Origin: an uncultured Eubacteriaceae bacterium
GTDB taxonomy: Bacteria; Bacillota; Clostridia; Eubacteriales; Eubacteriaceae
Reading direction: 5' to 3'
Assembly: GCA_947625585.1 (NCBI GenBank)
Contig: CANQOZ010000057.1
Location: forward strand, 1 to 7,722
Length of the DNA stretch: 7,722 nt
Below the pieces are notes generated by a model. It worked only from the letters and a program-made list of their open reading frames with translations, was not told the origin of the DNA and ran no database searches. The translations under genes were made by a program, and so were the position numbers. Of this stretch, positions 1 to 5,624 are shown one piece after another (the stretch's first letter is position 1; each line of letters opens with the position of its first letter).

Positions 1-1291
1 GTAAAGCAATCACTAGTGCTCCATAACGTTTTACAAGTGGTAGCACTTCACTCATTGACTTTTCAGTTCCATTAACCGAGTTAACAATAGGTAAACCTGG
101 ATAAACTCGTAGAGCTGCCTCTAGTGCCATGGGATTGGTCGTATCTAATTGTAGTGGTAATGGACAAACACCTGTAAGCTCCGTTACAATTTTCTTAATA
201 GCTTCGACTTCATTTATTTCAGGTAAACCAACATTAACATCAAGTATGTTCGCTCCTTCACGCTCCTGCTTTAATCCCTCAGCTATGATTGGATCATAGA
301 TTCCAGTTCTGAGTGCTTCTTTTAGATTCTCCCTACCCGTTGGGTTTATTCGTTCACCAATGACGTGAACGCCTTCATTTAAGAACTCCGTTCTTGTTGA
401 GGAAGTTACAGCAGGAATAAACTTACTGTGCTTTTTTATGTACTCCCTTTTATTAAGAGCTTCTCTAATTAGTTGAATATATTCCGGCGTTGTTCCACAA
501 CATCCCCCAATAATATCAACACCTAAATCAACAATTTTTGAAACAGACTCAGCATATTCTTTAGGAGTAATGGTATAAGTCGTTTTACCATTGACAATTT
601 TAGGTAGACCAGCGTTAGCTTGTACGATAACTGGAACTGTAGCTACTTTAACTATTTTTTCAACAACAGGGATTAAGTCATCTGGACCAAGAGAGCAGTT
701 AACACCGACTGCATCAGCTCCAAGATTCTGTAAGGTAATGGTTGCAGTAATAGGATCGGTTCCTGAAAATGTTCTACCATCCTCATTATAAGTCATAGAA
801 CAGATAACTGGTTTAGTCGAATTTTCCTTAACTGCTAGAAGTGCTGCTTTAATCTCTAAAAGATCTGAAAAGGTTTCTAGAATAAAAACATCAATATCAT
901 CAGGAGCTGCTACAACAATTTCCTTAAAAGCTTCATAAGCCTCATCAAAACTTAACGGACCAAGTGGTTCAACAAGTTTGCCAGTAGGACCAATATCTAA
1001 AGCCACATACTTGGCTCCTGAGTTTTTTGCTACTTTAACAGCTTGTTTTACAACCTCTTCAACGGAATATCCAGAACCTTCTAATTTAAAGCGATTGGCT
1101 TCAAAGGTATTTGTTGTTACAACATCACTTCCTGCTGCAATATATTCTTTAAAGATTTCAGTTAATTCATCTGGTTTAGTAAAATTTAAAACTGGTGGTA
1201 GTTCACCAAGTTTTATAAGATTCTTTTTTTGAAGCATGGTACCAAAGGCACCATCAAACATAAGAAAGTCATTGAGTTGTTTCAAGTCCAT
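1..1291 (-). CDS. metH: B12-dependent methionine synthase, N-terminal modules (3' end outside window)
   Basis: Transfers a methyl group from methyltetrahydrofolate via cobalamin to homocysteine, making methionine in the cytoplasm. 430 codons are visible; the gene runs off the left edge. Residues about 1-290 form the homocysteine S-methyltransferase barrel, with zinc-ligand cysteines C199 (GVNCSLGP) and C264/C265 (GGCCGTTP). Residues about 305-430 begin the pterin-binding barrel, with GERINPTG (312-319), DVNVG (351-355), LDTTNP (382-387) and NSVNG (404-408). The B12-binding module would lie outside the window. The start is chosen at the ATG whose first base is 1291, because an AGAGGG Shine-Dalgarno ends six bases before it; the in-frame ATG at 1297 abuts that motif directly. 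The start lies inside the 3' end of the upstream activation-domain gene (23-bp overlap), which implies co-transcription and coupled translation. Family call is confident; whether this copy carries its own activation domain cannot be seen. Confidence 0.95.
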   Translation of the reverse strand, partial: MDLKQLNDFLMFDGAFGTMLQKKNLIKLGELPPVLNFTKPDELTEIFKEYIAAGSDVVTTNTFEANRFKLEGSGYSVEEVVKQAVKVAKNSGAKYVALDIGPTGKLVEPLGPLSFDEAYEAFKEIVVAAPDDIDVFILETFSDLLEIKAALLAVKENSTKPVICSMTYNEDGRTFSGTDPITATITLQNLGADAVGVNCSLGPDDLIPVVEKIVKVATVPVIVQANAGLPKIVNGKTTYTITPKEYAESVSKIVDLGVDIIGGCCGTTPEYIQLIREALNKREYIKKHSKFIPAVTSSTRTEFLNEGVHVIGERINPTGRENLKEALRTGIYDPIIAEGLKQEREGANILDVNVGLPEINEVEAIKKIVTELTGVCPLPLQLDTTNPMALEAALRVYPGLPIVNSVNGTEKSMSEVLPLVKRYGALVIAL

Positions 1292-1976
1292 ATTCATCCC
1301 TCTTACACAGACCAAATTTACATTTACCTTTTAAGATACAATTTTCGCAGCGATTCCCCATCGGTTTACGATGTTGGTCTAAAATTCCAATGAATGCAGT
1401 TACCGATTTTCTAGGATACAGTAAGCAGGTATCTGAAGTCGTTAACCCTAATTGTCTTGGTGCATCAAGTCTTTCTAGAAGTTCTGGCTGAATTTCAAGT
1501 GGTAAATCGCCATATCCAGGAGAGAACCGTTCTGTTGTAAACTTACCAGCTCCGTTTTGAAGAGCTTCAAAGTCATTTGAGACTTCATCACAAATATCTT
1601 CGATTAAAACAGAGGCACAGGCATCTAGAACTAATGCTCTTGTTAAATCGGTATGTTCTAACTTCTTTATTTCCCTGTCTATTCCAATTCCTAATGTTAC
1701 AGCTAAGAGTGCAGCGTTTTGAGCTCCATCTAAAAAATTTTTAATAGAGTCCCCCTTTAACTCAATTCCCTCAAAAGTGAGCGATTCTCCAGTTCTTTTA
1801 AGGCTTCCTGTTATTAATACACTCTTTGGTCGTGCTACCTTAAGTGCAAGTTCTATCATCTCATCTGTAATCTTTTCAATCTCAGATGAAATTTCCTGGT
1901 TCTCCCTTCCGAGAGTTCGCCAGATCTCATTTTTATCTATAGTTTGTCTGTTATAATTTTTATTAATTAATTTCAT
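1269..1976 (-). CDS. Methionine synthase activation-domain protein (stand-alone)
   Basis: 235 aa, matching the C-terminal B12/SAM-binding reactivation domain of MetH (Met_synt_B12 family) as a separate polypeptide. In full-length MetH this domain binds S-adenosylmethionine and supports reductive remethylation of oxidised cob(II)alamin. Visible family features are an N-terminal helical part with an EIWRTLGRENQEIS-like opening (about 17-30), TLGIGID (94-100), LDACASVLIEDICDE (117-131), the SAM-loop equivalent ERFSPGYG (149-156, with R150 and Y155), and a SDTCLLYPRKSVTAFIGI strand region (181-198). The tail adds four cysteines, C210, C213, C219 and C224 (C-x2-C-x5-C-x4-C), which could bind a metal or Fe-S cluster (inference). 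It lies directly upstream of metH and overlaps it, supporting a partner role. No convincing Shine-Dalgarno precedes the ATG at 1976, but the N-terminus fits the family, so this start is kept with some doubt. Confidence 0.87.
   Translation of the reverse strand: MKLINKNYNRQTIDKNEIWRTLGRENQEISSEIEKITDEMIELALKVARPKSVLITGSLKRTGESLTFEGIELKGDSIKNFLDGAQNAALLAVTLGIGIDREIKKLEHTDLTRALVLDACASVLIEDICDEVSNDFEALQNGAGKFTTERFSPGYGDLPLEIQPELLERLDAPRQLGLTTSDTCLLYPRKSVTAFIGILDQHRKPMGNRCENCILKGKCKFGLCKRDEYGLETTQ
1298..1303 (-). promoter_or_regulatory. Shine-Dalgarno deciding the metH start
   Basis: The minus strand reads AGAGGG here, six bases from the ATG beginning at 1291 and zero bases from the ATG beginning at 1297. 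Normal spacing therefore selects the inner ATG (MDLKQL...) as the metH start. The site lies inside the coding sequence of the upstream activation-domain gene. Confidence 0.75.
1949..1957 (+). promoter_or_regulatory. Extended -10 promoter for the TM1266-family gene
   Basis: TGTTATAAT is a perfect extended -10 element (TG-n-TATAAT) on the plus strand; no good -35 is visible about 17 bases upstream. It predicts transcription starting near 1964 and a leader of about 27 bases holding AAGAGA (1977-1982), eight bases from the ATG at 1991. The promoter sits within the first codons of the divergent activation-domain gene. Confidence 0.5.
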
Positions 1977-1990
1977 AAGAGAATTTAGAA

Positions 1991-2245
1991 ATGGACAAGA
2001 ATAATCGAGTCGCAGTCATTGGTATTATCATTAGTGATATCAATGAAGCTGCCGGGGTCAATTCAATCTTGCATGAGTTTAGTGACTACATTATCGGCAG
2101 GATGGGAATTCCCTATAGAAAAAGAAATTTATATATTATTAGTATTGCCGTAGATGCCCCTTTAGATTTAATTAATGAATTAAATGGGAAATTGGGGCAG
2201 TTGGATAATGTGTCGGTTCAAATCGCTTTCAGCAAAACAAATTGA
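1991..2245 (+). CDS. TM1266-family putative iron-only hydrogenase system regulator
   Basis: 84 aa, full length for this small single-domain family (ACT/NikR-C-like ferredoxin fold), which is often found with [FeFe]-hydrogenase maturation genes in anaerobes. The family signature is clear: RVAVIGIIISD at the start (6-16), VNSILHEFSDYIIGRMGIPY (23-42), an R-x3-YIISIAVDAP strand, and LNGKLGQLDNVSVQIAFSK at the end. There is no DNA-binding motif beyond this fold, so the regulator label is inherited from the family and the molecular function is not established. It lies divergent to the methionine synthase activation gene, with only 14 bp between the start codons, and no hydrogenase or maturation gene is in the window. 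An AAGAGA motif eight bases before the ATG may serve as a weak ribosome site. Confidence 0.87.
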   Translation: MDKNNRVAVIGIIISDINEAAGVNSILHEFSDYIIGRMGIPYRKRNLYIISIAVDAPLDLINELNGKLGQLDNVSVQIAFSKTN

Positions 2246-2252
2246 TTTAAAA

Positions 2253-2275
2253 AACCTAGGACTTGCTCCTAGGTT
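2253..2275 (-). terminator. Rho-independent terminator after the relB-like gene
   Basis: A 9-bp perfect stem (2253-2261 with 2267-2275) containing CCTAGG closes a 5-base loop. On the minus strand the stem merges with a run of six T (2254 down to 2249), as expected of a terminator for the relB-like gene, whose stop codon overlaps the hairpin. On the plus strand the hairpin follows the TM1266-family stop by a few bases but is followed by AAAATATA rather than a T run, so termination in that direction would be weaker. Confidence 0.75.
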
Positions 2276-2486
2276 AAAATATATCATCAATAATCGGGTT
2301 CCTATCATTGCTATCGGTCTTTAATTGTTTACCCGGTAGCTTTAACTTGAAAGGAAGTTCATTGTGAAAAACGGACTGTTTTAAAAACAGTTTTATGGCC
2401 GTTTCCAGATCAATTCCTAATTCTTCATATAATTTCGTCGCATCATCAAAAAGCGAGTCGTCCACAGTTACTGTTATATCCTTCAT
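2274..2486 (-). CDS. RelB/DinJ-family antitoxin (orphan)
   Basis: 70 aa, usual size for a type II antitoxin of the RelB/DinJ family. These proteins bind DNA through an N-terminal ribbon-helix-helix and neutralise a RelE/YafQ-type mRNA interferase with the C-terminal tail. Visible are the beta strand ITVTVDDSLFDDATKLYEEL (4-23), the helix-turn GIDLETAIKLFLKQSV (24-39), and the HNELPFKLKL segment typical of DinJ (41-50), then an acidic, probably flexible tail ending IIDDIF. No toxin gene is adjacent: a terminator overlaps the stop codon, and a prolyl isomerase lies upstream. No Shine-Dalgarno is seen before the ATG. It has its own extended -10 promoter inside a 10-bp inverted repeat, but could also be transcribed from the lipoprotein gene 56 bp upstream. 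It may be a degraded system remnant, or a transcription factor in its own right (inference). Confidence 0.8.
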   Translation of the reverse strand: MKDITVTVDDSLFDDATKLYEELGIDLETAIKLFLKQSVFHNELPFKLKLPGKQLKTDSNDRNPIIDDIF

Positions 2487-2487
2487 T

Positions 2488-2545
2488 TAATTGGTAAAAG
2501 TTTATTCTTTTTGTTTCATTATAACATTGATAGCATTACCAATTA
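2488..2545. repeat. 10-bp perfect inverted repeat flanking the relB-like promoter
   Basis: TAATTGGTAA (2488-2497) and TTACCAATTA (2536-2545) are exact reverse complements separated by 38 bases. The left arm ends one base before the antitoxin ATG; the right arm overlaps the stop codon of the lipoprotein gene. The -10 hexamer lies between the arms. This arrangement would suit binding sites for a dimeric repressor such as the antitoxin itself (inference). In read-through RNA from the lipoprotein gene the arms could pair and cover the antitoxin start. Confidence 0.5.
2518..2526 (-). promoter_or_regulatory. Extended -10 promoter for the relB-like gene
   Basis: The minus strand reads TGTTATAAT, a perfect extended -10 element (TATAAT at 2523-2518), about 32 bases upstream of the antitoxin ATG. 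No convincing -35 hexamer is present at 17 bases, which an extended -10 can tolerate. It lies within the inverted-repeat interval. Confidence 0.5.
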
Positions 2546-3196
2546 TTCTACAACATATATTTTTTCAATAACCTGGTTTTCAACTGGCTTATCATTTGCA
2601 TCGGTTTCAACAGCTTCAATCTTATCAATTTGATCCATACCGCTTGTTACTCGACCAAAAGCAGCATAGTCGCCGTCAAGACTCGGTGTATCTTCTGTCA
2701 TAATAAAGAATTGTGAGGTAGCAGAATTTGGATCACTTGTTCTAGCCATAGAGATAACACCTCTTTCATGCTTTAAGTCATTTTCAAATCCGTTTGAAGC
2801 AAATTCTCCTTCAATTGTTTGATCAGATCCACCTGTACCCGTTCCTGTTGGATCACCACCTTGGATCATAAAATCTTTTATTACTCTATGAAATGTTAAT
2901 CCATTGTAAAATCCACTATTTACTAAATTAACAAAATTATCAACTGTTTTAGGAGCAACATCTGGGTAGAGTTCCATTTCAACTTTCTGACCACCATTAA
3001 CTTCCATAACAACATTAATCTTATTTTGTTCCTTAGCACTTTCATCCCCAGAAGCTGAACTGTTATCACTTTCAGATACTTCTGTTTCAGTTTCATCTAC
3101 TGTATCACTATTTTGGCTGTTTGATCCACATCCAGTGAGAGTTAATAAAAGTAGAACTGATAAAATCGTCATTAATCTAATAAATATTTTGTTCAT
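2543..3196 (-). CDS. Cyclophilin-type peptidyl-prolyl cis-trans isomerase lipoprotein
   Basis: 217 aa. It catalyses cis-trans isomerisation of proline peptide bonds, probably assisting protein folding outside the membrane. Residues 1-22 are a lipoprotein signal peptide (K3, R7, then a leucine-rich core) with lipobox LTGC and lipidated C23. Residues 24-58 are a Ser/Asp/Glu-rich linker. Residues about 60-217 form the cyclophilin domain, with FHRVIKDFMIQGGDPTGTG (102-120), including catalytic R104 and the F109/M110/Q112 set, then GVISMAR (146-152), SQFFIMT (161-167) and YAAFGRV (177-183). A strong AGGAGG (3208-3213) lies eleven bases before the ATG. The position taken by a tryptophan in cyclosporin-sensitive cyclophilins appears to lack it here, as is common in bacteria. 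The gene diverges from the VTC-domain gene and is followed by the relB-like gene with no clear terminator between. Confidence 0.93.
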   Translation of the reverse strand: MNKIFIRLMTILSVLLLLTLTGCGSNSQNSDTVDETETEVSESDNSSASGDESAKEQNKINVVMEVNGGQKVEMELYPDVAPKTVDNFVNLVNSGFYNGLTFHRVIKDFMIQGGDPTGTGTGGSDQTIEGEFASNGFENDLKHERGVISMARTSDPNSATSQFFIMTEDTPSLDGDYAAFGRVTSGMDQIDKIEAVETDANDKPVENQVIEKIYVVE

Positions 3197-3267
3197 TTAA
3201 AATATTTCCTCCTACAAATTTTAAAATCACTAATATTTGGTAATAATACTATAGGACGGAAAGAAAG

Positions 3268-3954
3268 ATGAATATAAATAGACAAACAAAAAAATTTTTA
3301 ATAGATCGTAAGGAAGTTCCGAGATTCCATGATAGCTTTAACAGAATCTCAAAAATAGATGAATATGCTCGTGATGGTGTTTACCATGTACGAAGCTTAT
3401 ATTTTGACGATGACGAACTTCATGCCTTAGAAGATAGGAAGGCACAAAAAGATAAAGTCAAGAAATTTAGAATTCGACTTTACAATAATGACTTAGATTA
3501 TATCCGCCTTGAAGAGAAAGAAAAGGTTGGTCAAATTGGTACAAAAATTGGAACTACGATCACCCAGGATCAGGTTAAACAAATCATCAATGGTGATATT
3601 GAATGGATGAAAGACTCGAACGAAGCTGTTTTTGAAGATTTCTATTATACTTCAAAGAATGGCTTAGAACTTACTCCAAAAGTTGTCATCGCCTATACAA
3701 GAGAGCCCTTCACGCAAGAAGAAGCTGGAACAAGATTAACTCTAGATTATCAAATTCTTGCTAGTAAAGATATTGATGGCTTTTTAAGTAAAAATCTAGA
3801 GTTTGACCATTTAATTGATGACCAGGCTATTATCGAGGTCAAATGGACAGGTAAAGATTTACCTGTAAAAGACAAGGAAATAATAAAGGGTCTGGTACCG
3901 GTCAACTTTTCCAAGTACACTTCTGCTGAAGAATATATTAAACGTGCAGTTTAA
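3268..3954 (+). CDS. VTC-domain (CYTH/triphosphate tunnel) protein, putative polyphosphate polymerase
   Basis: 228 aa, essentially one VTC domain. The family is related to the yeast Vtc4 catalytic domain, which makes polyphosphate from ATP in a tunnel lined with basic residues and a metal-binding glutamate. The expected strands appear in order: R5-x3-KFLI (5-12), YHVRSLYFDD (39-48), KFRIRLYN (66-73; R68, R70), IRLEEKEKVG (79-88; E82, K84), PKVVIAYTREPF (137-148; R145), RLTLDYQI (156-163; R156, D160), IIEVKWTG (188-195; E190, K192) and SKYTSAE (215-221). In the first strand the usual R-x-E-x-K pattern reads R-x-T-x-K, so one acidic residue is replaced. No membrane segment is present, and the DUF4956 or CotH genes that often accompany bacterial VTC proteins are not next to it. 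Polymerase activity is inferred from the family; the true substrate is uncertain. A GGA-rich stretch precedes the ATG. Confidence 0.88.
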   Translation: MNINRQTKKFLIDRKEVPRFHDSFNRISKIDEYARDGVYHVRSLYFDDDELHALEDRKAQKDKVKKFRIRLYNNDLDYIRLEEKEKVGQIGTKIGTTITQDQVKQIINGDIEWMKDSNEAVFEDFYYTSKNGLELTPKVVIAYTREPFTQEEAGTRLTLDYQILASKDIDGFLSKNLEFDHLIDDQAIIEVKWTGKDLPVKDKEIIKGLVPVNFSKYTSAEEYIKRAV

Positions 3955-3999
3955 TTTGATATTTATGTTTTTAAAACTTGAATAGATTATTTGAGAAGG

Positions 4000-4024
4000 A
4001 CTCCGGCTATTGCCAAGCCGGAGT
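4000..4024 (+). terminator. Rho-independent terminator after the VTC-domain gene
   Basis: A 9-bp GC-rich perfect stem (4000-4008 with 4016-4024, core CTCCGGCT/AGCCGGAG) closes a 7-base loop and is followed on the plus strand by TTATTTGTTTT. It lies between two convergent genes. On the minus strand the flanking sequence is not T-rich, so it mainly serves the plus-strand gene, though the hairpin may also help end the acyltransferase transcript. Confidence 0.8.
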
Positions 4025-4044
4025 TTATTTGTTTTAAATCTCTG

Positions 4045-5208
4045 TTATATCGAATTTTCACCATATAATCCAAACTTAGCAAGTTCTTTTTTAAGATTGG
4101 TCCAGAGCTTATCTGATTCAATATAATTCATCATTCCGATAAATGCTTTATTTCCCAATCGGTACATAAATACATAAAGTTTTAAACTCGGATCTAACTT
4201 TGTTTCAATATGAAGCCAATCAACATAATCAGCTGCTCCATTTGGTAACATGTCACCATAATTTGAAACAGTAATATCTTCTTTAAAAACTTTAAAAAAT
4301 TCTAAATTAGCTTCTCTACCGAAAATCAGATTATTACAAACATTATTTGAATAAGCAATCCTGTCGTATTCAATCTGATCTTTTATATCTTTATTTAACC
4401 GACTAAGAACGTCACTGGTCTTATCGAAATCATATTCCTCTGGTTTTAAATTTAAAATAATTTGAGGATTACTTGCATTTTTTAATGTTTCAAAATTTAA
4501 AATTTTTCTAATATCAACTGGAATTCGAGTTGTAATAACATTTGTATTTTCCGGATAGCTTGAATGAACAGCTCTGAGAACCATAAAAGCTAACAGTCCT
4601 GTCGGAGAAATATTATATTTATTACAAACTTCCTTTAATGATGAATATTCGAGTTCAAGAAAATCATAAGTATCCTTAGTTGACGGTTCAGGAAAAACAA
4701 AGTGATCCTCTAAACAATAGTTTTTAAATTCAAAATCTTCTGAAACATCAAAATGTTTTAAGAAAGGATCAAATCCTTCAGAATAATCATTTGGAAGTGG
4801 ATAATTACAATCGTATTTTAAATTGACGTAATTAGTGATAAGAACTTCATTTAACAACTTCATCCCGAATCCATCTGTCAAGTTGTGGGAAACATATACA
4901 TTTATTACATTTCCTTCATAAGTTACTTGAATAAGATGGTAATTATTTATAAAACTTCCAACATTTTCATTCTGATCATTTTTACGAATAAAAAGAGGAT
5001 AGGGATTATCAACATAAACAGGTAAACCATTATTATTAATTAACGTTTTTTTAAAATAAGGGAACTGCTCTAATGTTTTATTTAAAGCTTCTTGTAAAAT
5101 TTCAGGTTCAATTTCGTCTTTGAGCTTCCATTTAAAAAGCACAGCTATAGTAATATTTGCTGCATTAGTATCAAGTAAACCTGATCCAAAAATATCTAAA
5201 TTTTCCAT
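4045..5208 (-). CDS. Putative CoA-dependent acyltransferase / condensation-domain-like protein
   Basis: 387 aa. The protein has the layout of the chloramphenicol-acetyltransferase-like superfamily (NRPS condensation domains, alcohol acetyltransferases, PapA-type acyltransferases). The catalytic HxxxDG motif is HNLTDG at 108-113 (H108, D112), preceded by a VINVYVS strand. Later come a RIPVDIRK segment (228-235), resembling the PV(D/N)LR segment of the superfamily, and VSNYG (314-318), which takes the place of the second structural motif. There is no signal peptide, membrane segment, carrier or adenylation domain, so it is a stand-alone enzyme; substrate and acyl donor are unknown. The ATG at 5208 is preferred over an in-frame TTG twelve bases upstream, because GAGG sits six bases before the ATG and the TTG would overlap it. 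The gene is visibly AT-richer than its neighbours: positions 4441-4500 have 10 G/C in 60, against 24 in 60 at 6181-6240 in rlmB. Confidence 0.68.
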   Translation of the reverse strand: MENLDIFGSGLLDTNAANITIAVLFKWKLKDEIEPEILQEALNKTLEQFPYFKKTLINNNGLPVYVDNPYPLFIRKNDQNENVGSFINNYHLIQVTYEGNVINVYVSHNLTDGFGMKLLNEVLITNYVNLKYDCNYPLPNDYSEGFDPFLKHFDVSEDFEFKNYCLEDHFVFPEPSTKDTYDFLELEYSSLKEVCNKYNISPTGLLAFMVLRAVHSSYPENTNVITTRIPVDIRKILNFETLKNASNPQIILNLKPEEYDFDKTSDVLSRLNKDIKDQIEYDRIAYSNNVCNNLIFGREANLEFFKVFKEDITVSNYGDMLPNGAADYVDWLHIETKLDPSLKLYVFMYRLGNKAFIGMMNYIESDKLWTNLKKELAKFGLYGENSI

Positions 5209-5214
5209 TATTAA

Positions 5215-5218
5215 CCTC
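5215..5218 (-). promoter_or_regulatory. Shine-Dalgarno deciding the acyltransferase start
   Basis: The minus strand reads TTGAGGTTAATAATG. GAGG is six bases from the ATG at 5208, so the upstream in-frame TTG, which overlaps this site, is unlikely to be the real start. Confidence 0.65.
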
Positions 5219-5227
5219 AATAGGTCA

Positions 5228-5233
5228 ATTATA
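5228..5233 (-). promoter_or_regulatory. Candidate -10 box for the acyltransferase gene
   Basis: TATAAT on the minus strand, 19 bases before the ATG, predicts a very short leader. No clear -35 is seen at the right distance, and the surroundings are AT-rich, so the call is tentative. Confidence 0.3.
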
Positions 5234-5300
5234 TATTACTTAAAAAGGTTGAAGAAGATAAATCAAGACACGGATACTATTAAAAATCAACGAGAAACAA

Positions 5301-5334
5301 TAAAGGGATAACTTCAATCGAAGTTATCCCTTTA
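5301..5334 (-). terminator. Terminator of the tRNA transcript (15-bp perfect hairpin)
   Basis: A perfect 15-bp stem (5301-5315 with 5320-5334) encloses a 4-base loop. On the minus strand it lies about 40 bases after the tRNA-Thr 3' end and is followed by TTGTTTCT and later TTTTT. It would end the tRNA unit before the acyltransferase gene. The flanking T run is interrupted, but the stem is long and perfect. Confidence 0.75.
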
Positions 5335-5373
5335 CTCATATTTTATCAGTTTTATTAGTCAATTTTTATTACA

Positions 5374-5449
5374 TGGAGCTTCCAATCAGGCTTGAACTGA
5401 TGACCTCAGCCTTACCATGGCTGCGCTCTACCTGCTGAGCTATGGAAGC
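5374..5449 (-). tRNA. tRNA-Thr (anticodon GGT)
   Basis: A complete 76-nt tRNA with encoded CCA. The acceptor stem pairs GCTTCCA with TGGAAGC, the discriminator is T, and the D arm reads GCTC-AGCAGGTA-GAGC. The anticodon stem CAGCC/GGCTG encloses loop ATGGTAA, with anticodon GGT at 5416-5414, decoding ACC and ACU. The T arm reads ATCAG-TTCAAGC-CTGAT. Only four bases (TTTT) separate it from the upstream tRNA-Tyr, so both come from one precursor. Confidence 0.96.
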
Positions 5450-5453
5450 AAAA

Positions 5454-5538
5454 TGGTGGGAGAAGATGGATTCGAACCATCGTAGGCTCAGCCAACGGAT
5501 TTACAGTCCGCCCCCTTTAGCCACTCGGGCATTCTCCC
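5454..5538 (-). tRNA. tRNA-Tyr (anticodon GTA)
   Basis: A complete 85-nt class II tRNA with encoded CCA. The acceptor stem pairs GGGAGAA with TTCTCCC, with discriminator A. The anticodon stem GCGGA/TCCGT encloses CTGTAAA, with anticodon GTA at 5504-5502, decoding UAC and UAU. A long variable arm follows, as expected for bacterial tRNA-Tyr, then T arm GATGG-TTCGAAT-CCATC. It is the first tRNA of the two-gene unit. Confidence 0.96.
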
Positions 5539-5558
5539 TTAAAATTTGCGACTAGATT

Positions 5559-5587
5559 ATTATACTAAAGTCTTTGACGAATTGCAA
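5559..5587 (-). promoter_or_regulatory. tRNA promoter P2 (proximal)
   Basis: On the minus strand TTGCAA (5587-5582) and TATAAT (5564-5559) are separated by 17 bases. The -10 is perfect and the -35 matches the consensus at four of six positions. Transcription would start near 5552, about 14 bases before the tRNA-Tyr 5' end. Confidence 0.6.
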
Positions 5588-5624
5588 CTACTTTTTTAAA
5601 TTTTTTTGATCCGTCAAGATATTT

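Noticed and set aside
591..791. Plus-strand open frame of 66 codons
   Set aside because: Lies wholly inside the metH homocysteine-binding domain on the other strand, with no family features or ribosome site.
978..1232. Plus-strand open frame of 84 codons
   Set aside because: Antisense to the first part of metH, whose protein motifs are unmistakable.
1977..1990. SAM or cobalamin riboswitch expected before a methionine synthase unit
   Set aside because: Only 14 bases separate the divergent start codons and no riboswitch-like structure is evident in the adjoining coding sequence.
2274..3196. A complete toxin-antitoxin locus
   Set aside because: The only neighbour upstream is a clear cyclophilin lipoprotein and downstream there is a terminator, so no toxin partner can be supported.
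3197..3267. Divergent promoters between the lipoprotein and VTC-domain genes
   Set aside because: The 71-bp gap is AT-rich with several TATA-like strings, but none has a convincing -35 partner, so no specific promoter was called.
5120..5311. Plus-strand open frame of 63 codons across the acyltransferase start and intergenic region
   Set aside because: Half is antisense to the acyltransferase, the rest runs through its promoter region into a terminator hairpin; low-complexity residues and no recognisable motif.
5605..5620. Possible terminator after rae1 (TTGA-TCCG-TCAA hairpin beside an A/T run)
   Set aside because: The stem is only about 4 bp, and the minus-strand side is followed by A residues rather than T residues.
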